Origin: Pseudomonas sp. B21_DOA
GTDB lineage: Bacteria; Pseudomonadota; Gammaproteobacteria; Pseudomonadales; Pseudomonadaceae
DNA length: 64,000 bases
Reading direction: 5' to 3'
Assembly: GCA_030544685.1 (NCBI GenBank)
Contig: CP086683.1
Location: 186,001 to 250,000 of the forward strand
Below, piece by piece: positions 39,721 to 50,731 of the stretch. Position numbers and translations under genes: made by a program. A model generated the notes under the pieces. It was given only the letters and a program-made list of their open reading frames with translations, ran no database searches and was not told the DNA's origin. How positions within the stretch are numbered: the stretch's first letter is position 1; every line of letters starts with the position of its first letter.

Positions 39721-40533
39721 ATGTGGTCTCTGAGCGCCTGGCGTCGCCGGCGCATCCTGGCCAGCCACCCGATTGCCGACGACCTGTGGCAACGGGTGCG
39801 CCACCAACTCTCCTTCCTCGACGGCATCAGCGCGGCTGAAGACCAGTGGCTGCGCGAAGCCTGTGTGCTGTTTCTCGACGACAAACACCTGACCGCCCTG
39901 CCCGGCGTCGAACTGCATCAGGAACAGCGCCTGCTGCTCGCCGCCCAGGCGCAGTTGCCGTTGCTGCATCTCGGCGATCTGAACTGGTATCAGGGCTTCC
40001 ACGAGATCGTTCTATACCCCGATGACTTCCTCAGCCCGCAACGCCATCGCGATGCCAGCGGCGTCGAACATGAGTGGGATGGCGAACACAGCGGTGAAGC
40101 CTGGCAGCAGGGGCCGGTGATTCTCGCCTGGCCCGGCGTACAGGCCAGCGGTGGCTGGGAAGGCTACAACCTGGTGATTCATGAATTGGCGCATAAGCTC
40201 GACATGCTCAACGGCGACGCCAACGGCCTGCCGCCGCTGCACGCCGACATGCGCGTCAGCGACTGGGCCGAAGTGATGCAGGCCGCCTACGACGACCTCA
40301 ACCGCCAGCTCGACCACGATCCAGACGCCGAAACCGCCATCGATCCCTACGCCGCCGAGAACCCGGCGGAGTTCTTCGCCGTCACCAGCGAATACTTCTT
40401 CAGCGCCCCGGATCTGCTGCATGAGGCTTATCCACAGGTCTACTTGCAACTGCAGCTTTTCTACCGGCAGGATCCGTTGGGCAGACTGCGGCAACTTCAA
40501 GCCACAGACCCGGTCTATCAGGCGCACGACTAA
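39721..40533 (+). CDS. mtfA: Zinc-dependent peptidase MtfA
   Basis: 270 residues. The zinc-binding HELAHKLD motif lies at about residues 157-164, and [14 protein letters not shown] provides the third ligand region. In E. coli, MtfA (YeeI) binds the repressor Mlc and so affects glucose PTS genes. Pseudomonads lack that glucose system, so its target here must differ. It sits just after dedA. Confidence 0.92.
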   Translation: MWSLSAWRRRRILASHPIADDLWQRVRHQLSFLDGISAAEDQWLREACVLFLDDKHLTALPGVELHQEQRLLLAAQAQLPLLHLGDLNWYQGFHEIVLYPDDFLSPQRHRDASGVEHEWDGEHSGEAWQQGPVILAWPGVQASGGWEGYNLVIHELAHKLDMLNGDANGLPPLHADMRVSDWAEVMQAAYDDLNRQLDHDPDAETAIDPYAAENPAEFFAVTSEYFFSAPDLLHEAYPQVYLQLQLFYRQDPLGRLRQLQATDPVYQAHD

Positions 40534-40645
40534 GCTCTGCACGACTTCTGGTACGTGGCGTCGCCGTAGGAATGTGCCTATAATCGCCGCCACTTTTTGG
40601 TCAATCCGGCCAAGTGTTTTTGGTCAACTACGGGGGCAACGCCCA

Positions 40646-41173
40646 ATGAGCTACAGCAAGATTCCGGCTGGCAAAGACCTGCCGAACGACATCTACGTCG
40701 CGATCGAGATCCCGGCCAACCACGCGCCGATCAAATACGAAATCGACAAAGACAGCGATTGCCTGTTCGTTGACCGTTTCATGGCCACCCCAATGTTCTA
40801 CCCGGCCAACTACGGTTACATCCCGAACACCCTGGCTGACGATGGTGATCCCCTCGACGTGCTGGTCGTGACCCCTTACCCGGTAGCGCCAGGTTCGGTA
40901 ATCCGCGCCCGTCCGGTCGGCATCCTGAACATGACCGACGACGGCGGCGGCGATGCCAAAGTCATCGCAGTGCCACACGACAAGCTGTCGCAGCTGTACG
41001 TCGATGTGAAGGAATATACCGACCTGCCACCCCTGCTGATCCAGCAGATCGAGCACTTCTTCGCGAACTACAAGGATCTCGAGAAGGGCAAGTGGGTCAA
41101 GATCGAAGGCTGGGCCGGTGCAGACGCCGCCCGCGAAGCGATCACCAAGTCGGTTGCCGCCTACAAGGGCTAA
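40646..41173 (+). CDS. ppa: Inorganic pyrophosphatase (family I)
   Basis: Hydrolyses pyrophosphate released by biosynthesis. 175 residues, the standard length. The metal-binding [10 protein letters not shown] signature, [11 protein letters not shown] and the C-terminal [17 protein letters not shown] are intact. The ATG at 40646 gives [18 protein letters not shown]. It ends at a strong terminator. Confidence 0.98.
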   Translation: MSYSKIPAGKDLPNDIYVAIEIPANHAPIKYEIDKDSDCLFVDRFMATPMFYPANYGYIPNTLADDGDPLDVLVVTPYPVAPGSVIRARPVGILNMTDDGGGDAKVIAVPHDKLSQLYVDVKEYTDLPPLLIQQIEHFFANYKDLEKGKWVKIEGWAGADAAREAITKSVAAYKG

Positions 41174-41198
41174 GCCATTGCGCTTCGCGTGACGCTTG

Positions 41199-41226
41199 AA
41201 AAAACCCCGGACTTCCGGGGTTTTTT
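41199..41226 (+). terminator. Rho-independent terminator after ppa
   Basis: AAAAAACCCCGG-ACTT-CCGGGGTTTTTT: an extended stem with a T6 tract, 26 bp after the ppa stop. A clear intrinsic terminator that could work in both directions. Confidence 0.95.
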
Positions 41227-41295
41227 GTTATTGGCGTCTGCATAATCGACTCGGTTGTTCAGGTCGATGTCACTCGAAATACACCCTGGTCGGCC

Positions 41296-41314
41296 CCTCT
41301 CCCTTCGGGAGAGG
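41296..41314. repeat. Short dispersed hairpin (CCTCTCCC-TTC-GGGAGAGG)
   Basis: A perfect 8-bp stem with a 3-nt loop followed by TTGGGGTGAGGG. This is a widespread intergenic repeat in Pseudomonas. It lies in the 260-bp gap between ppa and the repressor gene; the rest of that gap (from about 41,345) is AT-richer and should hold the repressor's promoter. Confidence 0.75.
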
Positions 41315-41490
41315 GTTGGGGTGAGGGCCTCTTGAAAAGCCCGACTAAACAAACCGTTTAAATTCCTACATGCAGTTTTAATCTGTTTAATTTCCCACAA
41401 GCACGTCTTACATCCCGTCGCAAAATACAGGCTTTTTTTGAACGCCCGGTTTATTCAAACCGCTCTGGTCCGGCCGTAGACTCCGTGTTT

Positions 41491-42237
41491 ATGAGAAAGA
41501 ACACTAGCGGTCCACGATTCAAGGCACTCCTGGAAGCAGCGAACATCAGCACCACGGATTTCGCAAGGTTCTGGGGCACGGAAGCCCAAAACGTTCATAA
41601 CTGGTACACCCGGGGCGTCCCGGCGTATCGCATGGAAGAAGTCTCACGCCTGTTGTCGGTCAATAGTGAATGGCTGAAAACCGGGGAAGGCGTCAAGGAG
41701 GTCCCGCGCCTGCACCCACCCGCCAGCAATGGCGACACGTTCGACGCCCAGTCGATCTGCGGCGTCTACACCGTCATCAACCCCAGCGACATCGATCTGG
41801 CCTTCTTCAAGGAAACCCCGATCGCCAATGGTGATGGCAAAACCCACGTCATTCTCGACCCCGACCAATCCCTGCGCCTGCCCCGCGCCCACCTCGATCA
41901 ACTCGACATTCAGCACGCCAACGCCATCTGCGCGCACATGATCGGCAACAGCATGGCCGATCGCATCGAAGACGGCTCCATCGTCGCCATCGACCGCGGC
42001 CTGACCCAAGTCGTCGATGGCGAAATCTACGCCGTAGAGCATGACGGCATGCTGCGCATCAAATACCTGCACCGCATGCCCGGCAATGGCCTGCGCATGC
42101 GCAGCCACAACAGCGCCGAATACCCCGACGAGGTCTTCCGGCCGGCGCAGATCGAAGAGCAGCGGATTCACATTCTTGGCTGGGTATTCTGGTGGTCGAC
42201 ACTGGGCAAGCGCCGGCCGGTGGTGCCGTTTCTATGA
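41491..42237 (+). CDS. CI/LexA-type repressor with S24 self-cleaving domain
   Basis: 248 residues. N-terminal helix-turn-helix (DFARFWGTEAQNVHNWYTRG). C-terminal S24 peptidase domain with the catalytic Ser in GNSMADRI and Lys in MLRIKYLHR, the same dyad as LexA, CI and the pyocin regulator PrtR. It should be inactivated by RecA-stimulated self-cleavage upon DNA damage. A normal cleavage-site Ala-Gly or Cys-Gly may be the CG in AQSICGVY. No prophage or pyocin genes are next to it here, so its regulon is unknown. Start at the ATG 41491, six bases inside a longer GTG frame. Confidence 0.88.
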   Translation: MRKNTSGPRFKALLEAANISTTDFARFWGTEAQNVHNWYTRGVPAYRMEEVSRLLSVNSEWLKTGEGVKEVPRLHPPASNGDTFDAQSICGVYTVINPSDIDLAFFKETPIANGDGKTHVILDPDQSLRLPRAHLDQLDIQHANAICAHMIGNSMADRIEDGSIVAIDRGLTQVVDGEIYAVEHDGMLRIKYLHRMPGNGLRMRSHNSAEYPDEVFRPAQIEEQRIHILGWVFWWSTLGKRRPVVPFL

Positions 42238-42661
42238 CAGTTCACTCGAACCTGTGGGAGCGGGCTTGCACGCGAAGAGGCCCTGACAACCGATACAAAT
42301 CCCGAGTTTGTACCGCTTCAGTCGCTCTAAACCGCACTTGAGGCTGGGAATCCAGAGCAAAACTCAGTATCCTGCGCCCCACATTCGCGCATCGACCCGC
42401 CCAGCGGCTCGGATGACGCCCGACGCGGCAGACCAACGTCTGACCAAGTCCCACAGCCGGACGCAAGATCCGGATGTACGTTTTGAAGGCTGGCGCGGTT
42501 TACCAAAAATAAACCAAGTCAGTCTCCGAGAAGCCGGCCACAAGCCGGCTTTTTAATGTCTGCAAAAAGGCTACGCCTACCGTCCGGAACTTGAATTCTC
42601 ACTTGTCGAGAACGCGACCCTCTTGTTACCGTAACGACAACCGTCATTACAGCATTCCATC
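42238..42661. other. Intergenic region between the S24 repressor and relB
   Basis: 424 bp without a convincing gene. It holds a half REP element (CTGTGGGAGCGGGCTTG at about 42,250) and an intrinsic-type terminator listed separately. A reading frame of 82 codons runs through it to the terminator, but it has no recognisable family or good start. The relBE promoter should lie in about 42,570-42,660. No tRNA seen. Confidence 0.6.
42531..42555 (+). terminator. Rho-independent terminator
   Basis: AAGCCGGC-CACA-A-GCCGGCTTTTTA: an 8-bp stem with a short T-run. Its position 300 bp after the repressor stop suggests it ends an otherwise unrecognised short transcript or the repressor mRNA. Confidence 0.75.
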
Positions 42662-42901
42662 ATGGCTTCCATCAACATCCGCATCGATGATGATCTGAAA
42701 CAGCGCTCCTTCGCCGAACTCGAAAAGCTCGGCGTCACGCCGTCGGAGCTTCTGCGCCAAACCCTCCAATATGTAGCAGAGCGGGGCAAGTTACCCTTCA
42801 AAGCGGCGCTGCTCAGTGAAGAAGATGAAGCGCTGATTGCCGTAGTCACCGAACGTCTCGCATCCCCTCAGCGGGTCAAAGTGAGTCTGGATGACTTATG
42901 A
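42662..42901 (+). CDS. relB: RelB/DinJ-type antitoxin
   Basis: 79 residues with a ribbon-helix-helix N-terminus (MASINIRIDDDLKQRSFAEL, ending in SELLRQTLQYVAERG). These antitoxins bind and neutralise RelE and repress their own operon. It overlaps the toxin start by 11 bp. Confidence 0.9.
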   Translation: MASINIRIDDDLKQRSFAELEKLGVTPSELLRQTLQYVAERGKLPFKAALLSEEDEALIAVVTERLASPQRVKVSLDDL

Positions 42902-43186
42902 ACTTGAGTTTGATCGACGTGCATTAAAAGAATGGAACAAGCTGGGCGATACGGTTCGCCAACAGTTCAAACAAAGTTGGCTGAAGTCTTGGAGAATCCG
43001 CGAATCGAAGCCAATCGGCTTCGCGAGCTACCAGACTGCTATAAAGTGAAATTGAAAAACGCCGGTTATCGCTTGATCTATCAGGTACTTGATCACGAAA
43101 TTCTGGTGTTCGTGGTCGCGATAGGCAAACGTGAGCGGGAGGCCGCCTACGAGGTTGCGCAAGATCGGTTGCCATCCCGGACCTGA
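42891..43186 (+). CDS. relE: RelE/ParE-superfamily toxin (apparent frameshift)
   Basis: About 98 residues when corrected. It starts MTYELEFDRRALKEWNKLG inside the end of relB. The frame breaks at the A-run 42973-42975 (three present, four needed to read FKQKLAEVLENP). The C-terminal half has the RelE pattern YKVKLKNAGYRLIYQV and VVAIGKREREAAYE. RelE-type enzymes cut mRNA at the ribosomal A site. Because many other genes here show the same kind of error, the toxin is probably intact in the organism, though loss of a toxin would be tolerated. Confidence 0.88.
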
Positions 43187-43278
43187 TTTCGAAACATCCC
43201 ATTTGCCGGACGCACGCCGCCGAGGTGCAAAGGGCTGATCATTGTAGAAAGTCACAACGCGTACAAGGAAGTTAAAAC

Positions 43279-43713
43279 ATGCGTCTCGCATCTCGCCACG
43301 CATCCGTTGAATCGATGATCCTCATCGCTGCTCTGGGCTTGTGCCTCTCCGGCTGCGTCGGTGCCATCGTGGCGTTGCCTGAGAAAACCACACTCAGAAC
43401 TGACGAGTACAAAGCTCTAAGTGCTCGTTCGCTCACGCCAGCGATTACCCGAACCGCGCAATCAGCCCCTACCCGAGAATGGTGTGGCGTCACGGTTTGG
43501 GCGTTGATCATTCCTGTTCCGCTGAAATTGCCCGTGTGTACGTCGTACTCCGAGCAGTCCTTTGGCAGCGACGAATCTGGAGATGAAACCGTTTTGCTCT
43601 ATTCAAAACAAACGGTGCCGTCGCCGTTCTACGCCTGCGGCCCGTTCATGATGCTGGGGCCGATTGTGCATGGTTATCAGGGCAATGCGCTTTGCGGCGT
43701 TTTTCCAAATTAG
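43279..43713 (+). CDS. Putative lipoprotein of unknown function
   Basis: 144 residues. Signal with lipobox LSGC (Cys about residue 26), preceded by a charged leader of about 15 residues. An ATG at residue 13 could be the real start. The mature part has no domain I recognise; it has two short hydrophobic stretches (VTVWALIIPVPL, FMMLGPIVHG) and four cysteines. It faces the mag operon. Confidence 0.7.
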   Translation: MRLASRHASVESMILIAALGLCLSGCVGAIVALPEKTTLRTDEYKALSARSLTPAITRTAQSAPTREWCGVTVWALIIPVPLKLPVCTSYSEQSFGSDESGDETVLLYSKQTVPSPFYACGPFMMLGPIVHGYQGNALCGVFPN

Positions 43714-43750
43714 CCGGGAATTCACGGATAACTGAACGACTTCACCAACG

Positions 43751-44533
43751 TCAGCTCCCCGCTGTCCGCATCGGCACTACAAACGTCTCCATCTTCTCGC
43801 TCGGCGTGCCTTCTTCAGTAATCACCGTCACCTGCGCCGTGGTCAGCGCCTGCACCGCTTCATCCCCTCCTTCGTCATCTCCGCGATACCCGCCGCCGTA
43901 ATAATTCACGTACACCAGATACTGCCCCTTGATCGGCGCGGGCATGGCGGCGATTTCGGGACCGTAGCCGGTGGTGACGTCGACGTCCAGGGCGGCGCCG
44001 TTGGCGGCGCTGCGGTTGCCGTACCAGATGTGGGCGCCGTCGGGGGTGATCAGGTGCAGGTCGAGGTCGGTGCCGTCGCTGTCCCAGGCCAGCAGCACGC
44101 GCAATTTGGCCGGGGTGGCGCCGCCGCGGGCGTTGAGGAACTGCGTGCGGTGGCGTTGCTGGCCGTCGGCGCTGCGCACTTCGACGCTGTTGCTGCCGTT
44201 GGGGAAGGAGAACGGCCGATCAAAGCCGCCGGCGGGGTCGATTTTCAATGGCATGCTGACGCCGTTGACGATCAGGCGTCCGGGTTCGCCGCTCTTCGGC
44301 ACGGCTTTGATCTGACCGCTGATTCTGGCGGTATTGGCCTGACCAAGCGGTGTGTTGACCGACGAGGCCGGGTAGTTGACGGTCTGGCGAAAGCTCTCGC
44401 CCTCGCCTTCTGGCGCGCCGCTGCGCCAGCCGCCGACCGGGGTGTCGAGTTTGACGCCCTCGGCGGCGAACGCTTGCGGCAGCACGTTGAGGGCACAAAG
44501 CAGCAGCAAGACCTGTGGATAACGGAGTGTCAT
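43751..44533 (-). CDS. magF: DUF2135 periplasmic protein MagF (YfaP-like)
   Basis: Last gene of the macroglobulin operon. 260 residues with a signal peptide (cleavage near AFAA/E). The DUF2135 core reads VLLAWDSDGTDLDLHLITPDG, with a later YLVYVNYYGGGY. It is a paralogue of MagA at the other end of the operon (shared PVGGWR near the N-terminus and GSNSVEV). In P. aeruginosa, MagF is found in the inner-membrane complex with MagA, MagB and MagD. The start lies 3 bp after the corrected magE stop. Confidence 0.88.
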   Translation of the reverse strand: MTLRYPQVLLLLCALNVLPQAFAAEGVKLDTPVGGWRSGAPEGEGESFRQTVNYPASSVNTPLGQANTARISGQIKAVPKSGEPGRLIVNGVSMPLKIDPAGGFDRPFSFPNGSNSVEVRSADGQQRHRTQFLNARGGATPAKLRVLLAWDSDGTDLDLHLITPDGAHIWYGNRSAANGAALDVDVTTGYGPEIAAMPAPIKGQYLVYVNYYGGGYRGDDEGGDEAVQALTTAQVTVITEEGTPSEKMETFVVPMRTAGS

Positions 44534-44536
44534 GGT

Positions 44537-46155
44537 CTATTCCAGCAAAAGGTGACGGGCGAGCCCTTCGATGTAGGTTTCATCCTGGCCGTGGGGTGTG
44601 CTTCGAAGGCCAGGTGCAGATATTCATGAGTCAGGTCGAGGCGATCCTGCAGGGTCAGCACGCCGCGCACGTAAATGCGCTGGCGTTCGCGGTCGACGAA
44701 GGGCCGGCCGAAGGCGAGTTTGCATACGGCAAACGTGCTGACTTCGTTGTAGCCGGTTTCGCTTTCGAGCCTCGGACGCCAGCCGCGTCGCTGTTTCTGC
44801 AGCCAGTCTTGCGCGGCGGGCAATGCTTCGCAGGAGGCGACCGGGTTGTCCCAGCGGCTGAGGCTGGCGCGCGGATAAGCGTGCAGCAGAATCGCGTCGT
44901 AACGCTGGCCGGCGTTCGCTTGCTCGACGGCTTGCTGCCAAGCGAGTTTGTCCGGACCGGGTTGGTCGGAGTGATAGGTGACGGTGCTGCCGGCCAGTAC
45001 CAGATCCGCCGTCCACGCCGCAATGTTGCGCGACTCGGCGGAAGCAGGACGCGGGGCGACGCGCTGGCGATTGCTGCTGTCGTCGATGCTCAGGCAATCG
45101 CCGTTGCGCGTGGCGTTTTGCAGCAGATAGGTGCGGATCGCTACGGCCAGCGCTTTGGCGGCTTCGGCGGGTTGCGGTTTGGCTTCGCGCTCAAGGACGC
45201 GAGCGACATACTCCTCGCGATCAAGCCTTGCGACGAGTTTGTCGTTGAGCAGAAACAGTTCGCCGTCGCTGTGGATATCCAGCGCGTTGCCGTTGGCGAA
45301 TTCGACGCGGTAATCGCCGCGCAATGGCCCGGACGTGGCAACACGATCCCCGGCCAGAACCTTCGAAACCGGATATTTCGAAAACAGCCCGACTTCCACA
45401 CAGCGCCCTGCGTCCGCTGGCCAATCCGTCGGTAATACGCTGGCCAGCGCCTGAGCGTAATGACGCAGGACCATTTGACTGGTACCGCGCCCACCCGCCC
45501 AGATCGGCGCGCCGTCGGCGGTCCAGCCAGCGAATCCACCCTGGCGCGATTGTGCATCCTGGTCGCCGAGCCAGCTCCATGTTTTCACCCGCAGGCGCCC
45601 GCCCAACTCGCCGACGACATTGCCGTCCGCCGCGTTCAGTACGACATCGAGCAACACCCGACGCATCTGATCCTGCGCTGGCAGCAACGCCAGAACGCTC
45701 AACAACTCGGCAACTGAAACCCTTGTTGCCGGTTGCACGGCTGGCAAATCCAGCAACCACGACGGCGCCTGCCGCGCCTGCCAATACGCTCGCCAATCCG
45801 TCGCTGCGATGCCCAACCGCGCCGGTTCGAAATACAGACCGCAGGACTTCACCAGTGCCTGATCCCGCTCGATCCTGCCGCCCGCCGCGCAGCAATAAAC
45901 TTCTTCTTTGGACTGCCCGCGACATTCATACGCCGGTTCCCGTGCACCGGTATCCACCAGCCACGCGTAGACGAACAACTTCCACAGACTGCCCAGCGGC
46001 GCATCCAGCGACGCTGGCAACGGTTCGCGCTTGATCAGTTGCGTCTGACTCAACGACAACAACTCGCCCTGATAGGCCACGCGCAATGGCTCGTCCTGCG
46101 CTGTCGCCAGCGCAGGCATCACACACATCAGCAGCCACAACAGCGGCCGGCGCAT
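44537..46155 (-). CDS. magE: DUF2300 protein MagE (YfaQ-like, apparent frameshift)
   Basis: About 539 residues when corrected. Signal peptide MRRPLLWLLMCVMPALATA. The N-terminal half looks like a penicillin-binding/transpeptidase relative (LGSLWKLFVYAWLV, with the S-x-x-K-like SLWK). The C-terminal half contains HEYLHLAFEAHP, a metallopeptidase-like HExxH, and equals the DUF2300 region with the FxxRxYL block AVAIRTYLLQ. The frame is lost at 44589-44590 (CC, should be CCC). The corrected end reads HPTGQDETYIEGLARHLLLE. 1 bp after magD. Biochemical role unknown. Confidence 0.85.
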
Positions 46156-46156
46156 G

Positions 46157-49100
46157 TCAGTTGACCGTGACCTGACCGAGGGCGGCTTTCGCCTCCTGGG
46201 CCTGATGCTGCGGTGCATACACTTGCTTGAAGCGTACCGGTGGCAGATTGAACTGGCCCTTCTGCGAGAAGCGCACCAGATGACGCAGGCGCAACTCGCC
46301 ACTCAGCGCGTCGACCGGCACCGCGTATGCCAACTGACCCGGTTCGAAACGCGCCTTCTCCAGCGCGGTCGGTTCGGTACCGTCCTTGCCCTGCAACTTG
46401 ATGCCCCACGTCGTGCGCTCGACATCCGCGCCCGGTGGCAGCGGCACTTCAAGCATGCCGTAGCGCAGCGGTTTCGCTGCCTTGCTGGTGAGGATCACCT
46501 CGTCCAGGTACAGGCTGTCGCTGGACAGCGGCTTCGTGCCGACCGGCTCGAGTTTGAAGGTGAACGCTTCGTCGCCCGGCACCAGACGCGACAGGCGCCG
46601 GGTGATGGTCACGGCCATCGGATCGACCTGCGGCTGTTGAGTCTGGAAGCTCAGCGCCGCACGCAGCGGCCGCTCTTGCGTGCCGGACACGCTCAGCACA
46701 TTCGGCAGCGGCGTTGCGCCTTGCCATGTCCAGTACATCTCGCCGCTGGCGCCGTAGTTTTTCTTCCAGCCCTCACCCGGCATCAACGCGATGGTTGGCG
46801 AGGCCTGAGCGATGCTGCGTTGCAGCCAGGTTAGCGCCAGTGCGCGTTCCAGCGTCGATTGCTGCGGCAGCAAGCGTTGCAGCAATGCCGTGGCGCGAGC
46901 CTGATCAAACGGTTGCAGCGACAGGTTCAGCGCTTCGACAAAAGGCTGCGAACTGGTCGCCAGACGTTGTTGCGCTGCGCCCAGTTGCCGATTGAACGCC
47001 TCCGGCAAAGCAACTTTCGCCTGCGTGGCCAACGATGCAGTGAGTACCCGCGCCGCCGCCAGACCGAGTGCCGAGGCCGGGTCGCCCATTACCAGACTGT
47101 CCTGGCCGTCATCAAGCAAGGTTTCGGCACTGCCTTCACCGGCCTTGACCAAATCGTCGATCAAACCGCTGAGCAGCGTGTTCACTGGCAACTGCATCTG
47201 TTTGGCGAACGACAGGATCAGCGCCCGTTGCAGCAACGGCGTGTTCGGCGCTTGCTTGGCGTACACCTCGAGTACCCGCTGCCAGTGTTCAGGCGGCAGG
47301 TTCAGCTCGAGTACGCGGCTGGCGTTCCAGTCGGCGTAATAGGCATAGGCGGTGAGAAATGCATCCGGCTCGCCGTCGTAGCCCCACCAGGTGAAGCTGG
47401 CCGACGGTCCGGCCATTTGCACCAGGCGCAGACGACTGTTCTGCATGATCAGACGCAAGCGATCGCGAGTCTGCGGGTTCGAGGCCAGCGATGGATAAGC
47501 GATGCTCAATGGCAACAAGCGACTGGCGGTCTGCTCGACGCCGCCGTACGGGTAGCTGAGCAGATCGTCGAGGGCGGAACGGAACAGCGCTTGCGGACTG
47601 TCATCCAGGCGCAGGCGAATATCCGTGGCATCCGCCGGCAAACTCAACGGCGTATCGCCGCTGGCCACGTCGAGGCTTTGCGTCTGAGTGACCTGCCAGC
47701 CGTCGCCGGTGGCACTCAAGCGCACAGCCAGGGCATCGGCCACTTTGCCGTCCTGCACCAGCTCCGCCGTCCACCCGCCAGAGGCCAAAGCGAACGCCGG
47801 CAGTGGCAGGTAATTGATGCCGCTGTTCAGGGTCACCGGCAGACGTTGTTCGGTACCGGCATAGTGAGTCACCAGTTCCGCCTTGACCGGTTTCTCCGCC
47901 TGACTGAACGCAAACACGCCCAGTTGCGGCTGGTCGCCCTTGCGGAATTTGCTCGGCCCGCTCCACTTCAGGTACAGCGGCTTTTCCGAACGGACAAACT
48001 GCTTCTTCTGCCCGACCTGACCGTCATCGGCAATCGCCCGCGCGGTGATGCGCCAGCGAGTCAGCGAGTCCGGCATTTTGAAGGTGAAGCGGGTTTTGCC
48101 GTCGGCGCCGGTCAACAATTCCGGCTGCCACGCAGCGGTGTCGACATCTTCACGGCGCGGACGCTCGAGCACTTTCACGCCGCGTTCGCTGCGATTGGCT
48201 TTACCGGGTGCGCCGGGGCTGCCCGGCAACGCCACGTCGTAACTAATAAACGACAGGCTGGCACTGGTACGCACGTTGTTGCGCCGTGGGTGATAGAAGA
48301 ACTGGTCGATGGTCGGCGCGACTTCCGGTTGCAGCGCGTAGACCATTTCATCGACCACGCTGACCGTCAGATGCGCCGGAACGGCTTTGCCGGCGAACTG
48401 CGTGGTCAGGTCGACCGTCACCGTGTCGCCCGGCAGATACACAGCTTTATCGGTGCTGATCGCCACGTCGATTTGCGGCGCGACCACTTTGATCCCGGCG
48501 TTCTGGAAGCTGTACTGACCGCCCTTGGTGTAGAGCACGGAGAAGGTCAGGTTCGGCGCGAAGTTATCCTTCACCGCAATGCGCGCGCGGTATTGGGTGT
48601 CGCTGAGTTTTTCCAGCTTCAGCCAGTCGCCGCCCTTGGCCAACAGCGCGGTCGCTTCTACCTTGTCGCGCTCCAGCGACAGCAGTGCATCGCTGACCGG
48701 CTCGGGGAAGGTGATCAGCGCCAGCGCTTCTTCGCCCGCCTTGTACTCAGGCCTGTCGAGGACGATTTCCACGGTACCCGGCACCGCTTTCACACCGTCG
48801 CCGGTGACCGCATGGCCGGTGGCACCAAGAACACGACCGTGTTGATCTTTCAGCGTCAGGTTGTAGGTGCCCGGGCGCTCGAAGGCGAGGCTGAAGCCTT
48901 TATCCGTTGCGGCGAGTTTGCCTTCGCCAGTGCTCTGGTCCTCCAGGCGCACCCAGGCGTAGCTGCTCGGCGTCACGGCTTTGCTTTGTTCAGTGCCACC
49001 CTCGTTGGCGTAGCTGAAGGCAACCTTGTCGCCGACCGCGCTGAAACGCTGCGGTGCGCTCAAGCGAAAACTTGCCGCACCACGGTCGATGAGGATTTCC

Positions 49101-50731
49101 TTGGTGGTCTTGACCCGATACGCCGCGCCGTCGCTGGCGAATACGGTGAGCATGTAGCGGCTTGGCTTGTCGGCGGCTGGCAGGTCGAGGGTTGCGTTGC
49201 CCTTGCTGTCGGTGGTCAGTTCGGTGCTGGTCAGCTCCACCGGGAATTGCCCGAGGTATTGCAGCTCGTTGTCGACCATCGACAGTTGCTGGGCACGCAG
49301 GCTCAGGCTCAATTTCGCGTTGGCCACCGGTTTGCCGTCCGGGTAGAGCAACACCAGACTGCCTTTCACCGGCTCACCGGTGCGGTAATCCTGCTTGGCC
49401 AGATTCAGCGAGATTTCGAAGTGCGGCTTTATGTACTCAGCCACACGGAAAGCACTGCTGTAGGCCTGATCTTTGTAGTTGAAGCGGATTTCGTAACCAC
49501 CGGCCACGGCGTTATCCGGTAACTGGAAACGGCCCTGGGTTCCTGCTTTCGAATCAAGCTTCAGATCGAGGGTTTGCAGTTCGGTCCCCGTGGCATCAAG
49601 CACGCTGACACTGACATCCGCCGCACCCGGCAGCACCGAATCACGGGCATTCTTGAACTCGCGACCGACGATTTTCAGCGACACCCAATCGCCCGGGCGA
49701 TACAGCGGCCGGTCGGTGAAGGCATAGAGTTTGGTGTCGTAGATTTCACTGTCGTAGTAGAAGTTCTCCGAGACGAATACGCCGCCTTCTTCGTCCTCGC
49801 CGATGACAAACGAGCGCTCCGGGCTGACGTGTTTCAGACGCAGCAGACCGTCGGCATCGGTAGCTCCGCTGCTCATCACGCCGAGGCCATCGGTCCACAG
49901 CACATTGACCTTTGGCACCGAGCTGCCTTCATGCTTGCGTGCGGCCCAGACCAGCAGCTCATCACCGGCAATCTTGCTCACCGCGACGGTGTTGGAGACG
50001 AAAACCATGGTGGTCGCGCGGTACTTGCCGATCAGCGCTTCAACCAGATACAGCCCCGGTTTCAGGTTACCCAACGGGATGTACACGTTGCCCGGTGCGA
50101 CGCTGACAAAGTCACTCGAAGACCCAGCCAGATTGACCCCGGCCGGTGGCTGGATCGGCTTGGCCTGCCACAGCGGATAGCGAAACTGGCTGACCACCGG
50201 CAAACCCGGAATCAAGGCAAATTGTGGCTGCGCGTCGTACGGCGTCGGCGCGGCCATGGCCTCGCCCATTTTCAGCTCAGGCACTTCTTCGGTGACCTGC
50301 TTGCGCGACTCGTAGGAGAACGCACGCTGCATCACCCGGCGGGATTTGCGATACCAGTTGTCCCACAGATACGCGAGGGTGTTGGACAAACCTTCACCCT
50401 TGAACTGGCCGTCACTGACGACGCGGTGCAGGTTCTTCTGGCGCTTGAGAAAGTCCAGCGGCTTGTCGATGCGATACACGCGGATGTCGGCGCCGCCGTA
50501 CGGCTCCATGCGGAAACGCCGGTAGTCACGACCCGGGGCTTCGAGGCGGACCATCGCCGGCTCGTCGCTGGCAAAACTGCTGTCGGCGAGCAGGAAGAAA
50601 CTCTCACCGGCCACCGGCGTGTAATTGCTCGGTTCCACCGAGTCTTCGGCGTTGACGCAGGTAAACGGTAGCAACAACGCCAACAGCAAGGAAATTCGCG
50701 AACAGATACGCAACATGCGGGCACCGGTCAT
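46157..50731 (-). CDS. magD: Bacterial alpha-2-macroglobulin MagD, thioester-less (YfaS-like)
   Basis: 1,524 residues. The start at 50731 overlaps the magC stop (ATGA); a signal peptide follows ([18 protein letters not shown]). It has the chain of macroglobulin beta-domains, including [36 protein letters not shown] and [15 protein letters not shown], and the A2M core [26 protein letters not shown] (around residue 900). At about residue 1065 the thioester site reads YGGVEQT in place of GCxEQ, so the reactive cysteine is missing and no covalent trapping is possible. Its P. aeruginosa homologue is periplasmic, binds elastase and is controlled through RetS/RsmA. Confidence 0.93.
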   Translation of the reverse strand: MTGARMLRICSRISLLLALLLPFTCVNAEDSVEPSNYTPVAGESFFLLADSSFASDEPAMVRLEAPGRDYRRFRMEPYGGADIRVYRIDKPLDFLKRQKNLHRVVSDGQFKGEGLSNTLAYLWDNWYRKSRRVMQRAFSYESRKQVTEEVPELKMGEAMAAPTPYDAQPQFALIPGLPVVSQFRYPLWQAKPIQPPAGVNLAGSSSDFVSVAPGNVYIPLGNLKPGLYLVEALIGKYRATTMVFVSNTVAVSKIAGDELLVWAARKHEGSSVPKVNVLWTDGLGVMSSGATDADGLLRLKHVSPERSFVIGEDEEGGVFVSENFYYDSEIYDTKLYAFTDRPLYRPGDWVSLKIVGREFKNARDSVLPGAADVSVSVLDATGTELQTLDLKLDSKAGTQGRFQLPDNAVAGGYEIRFNYKDQAYSSAFRVAEYIKPHFEISLNLAKQDYRTGEPVKGSLVLLYPDGKPVANAKLSLSLRAQQLSMVDNELQYLGQFPVELTSTELTTDSKGNATLDLPAADKPSRYMLTVFASDGAAYRVKTTKEILIDRGAASFRLSAPQRFSAVGDKVAFSYANEGGTEQSKAVTPSSYAWVRLEDQSTGEGKLAATDKGFSLAFERPGTYNLTLKDQHGRVLGATGHAVTGDGVKAVPGTVEIVLDRPEYKAGEEALALITFPEPVSDALLSLERDKVEATALLAKGGDWLKLEKLSDTQYRARIAVKDNFAPNLTFSVLYTKGGQYSFQNAGIKVVAPQIDVAISTDKAVYLPGDTVTVDLTTQFAGKAVPAHLTVSVVDEMVYALQPEVAPTIDQFFYHPRRNNVRTSASLSFISYDVALPGSPGAPGKANRSERGVKVLERPRREDVDTAAWQPELLTGADGKTRFTFKMPDSLTRWRITARAIADDGQVGQKKQFVRSEKPLYLKWSGPSKFRKGDQPQLGVFAFSQAEKPVKAELVTHYAGTEQRLPVTLNSGINYLPLPAFALASGGWTAELVQDGKVADALAVRLSATGDGWQVTQTQSLDVASGDTPLSLPADATDIRLRLDDSPQALFRSALDDLLSYPYGGVEQTASRLLPLSIAYPSLASNPQTRDRLRLIMQNSRLRLVQMAGPSASFTWWGYDGEPDAFLTAYAYYADWNASRVLELNLPPEHWQRVLEVYAKQAPNTPLLQRALILSFAKQMQLPVNTLLSGLIDDLVKAGEGSAETLLDDGQDSLVMGDPASALGLAAARVLTASLATQAKVALPEAFNRQLGAAQQRLATSSQPFVEALNLSLQPFDQARATALLQRLLPQQSTLERALALTWLQRSIAQASPTIALMPGEGWKKNYGASGEMYWTWQGATPLPNVLSVSGTQERPLRAALSFQTQQPQVDPMAVTITRRLSRLVPGDEAFTFKLEPVGTKPLSSDSLYLDEVILTSKAAKPLRYGMLEVPLPPGADVERTTWGIKLQGKDGTEPTALEKARFEPGQLAYAVPVDALSGELRLRHLVRFSQKGQFNLPPVRFKQVYAPQHQAQEAKAALGQVTVN

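Noticed and set aside
42308..42556. An 82-codon reading frame before relB
   Set aside because: No ribosome-binding site, no family resemblance and a composition like translated intergenic DNA. Only the terminator at its end hints at a transcript.
46859..49522. A plus-strand open frame of about 887 codons inside magD
   Set aside because: It is antisense to a well-supported macroglobulin gene, has no recognisable domains and shows the His/Arg/Gln-rich composition of frames opposite high-GC genes. The same applies to long antisense frames over proA (10,056-11,975), eatR (31,121-32,788), eutB (35,869-37,422) and the TonB receptor (57,571-59,121).
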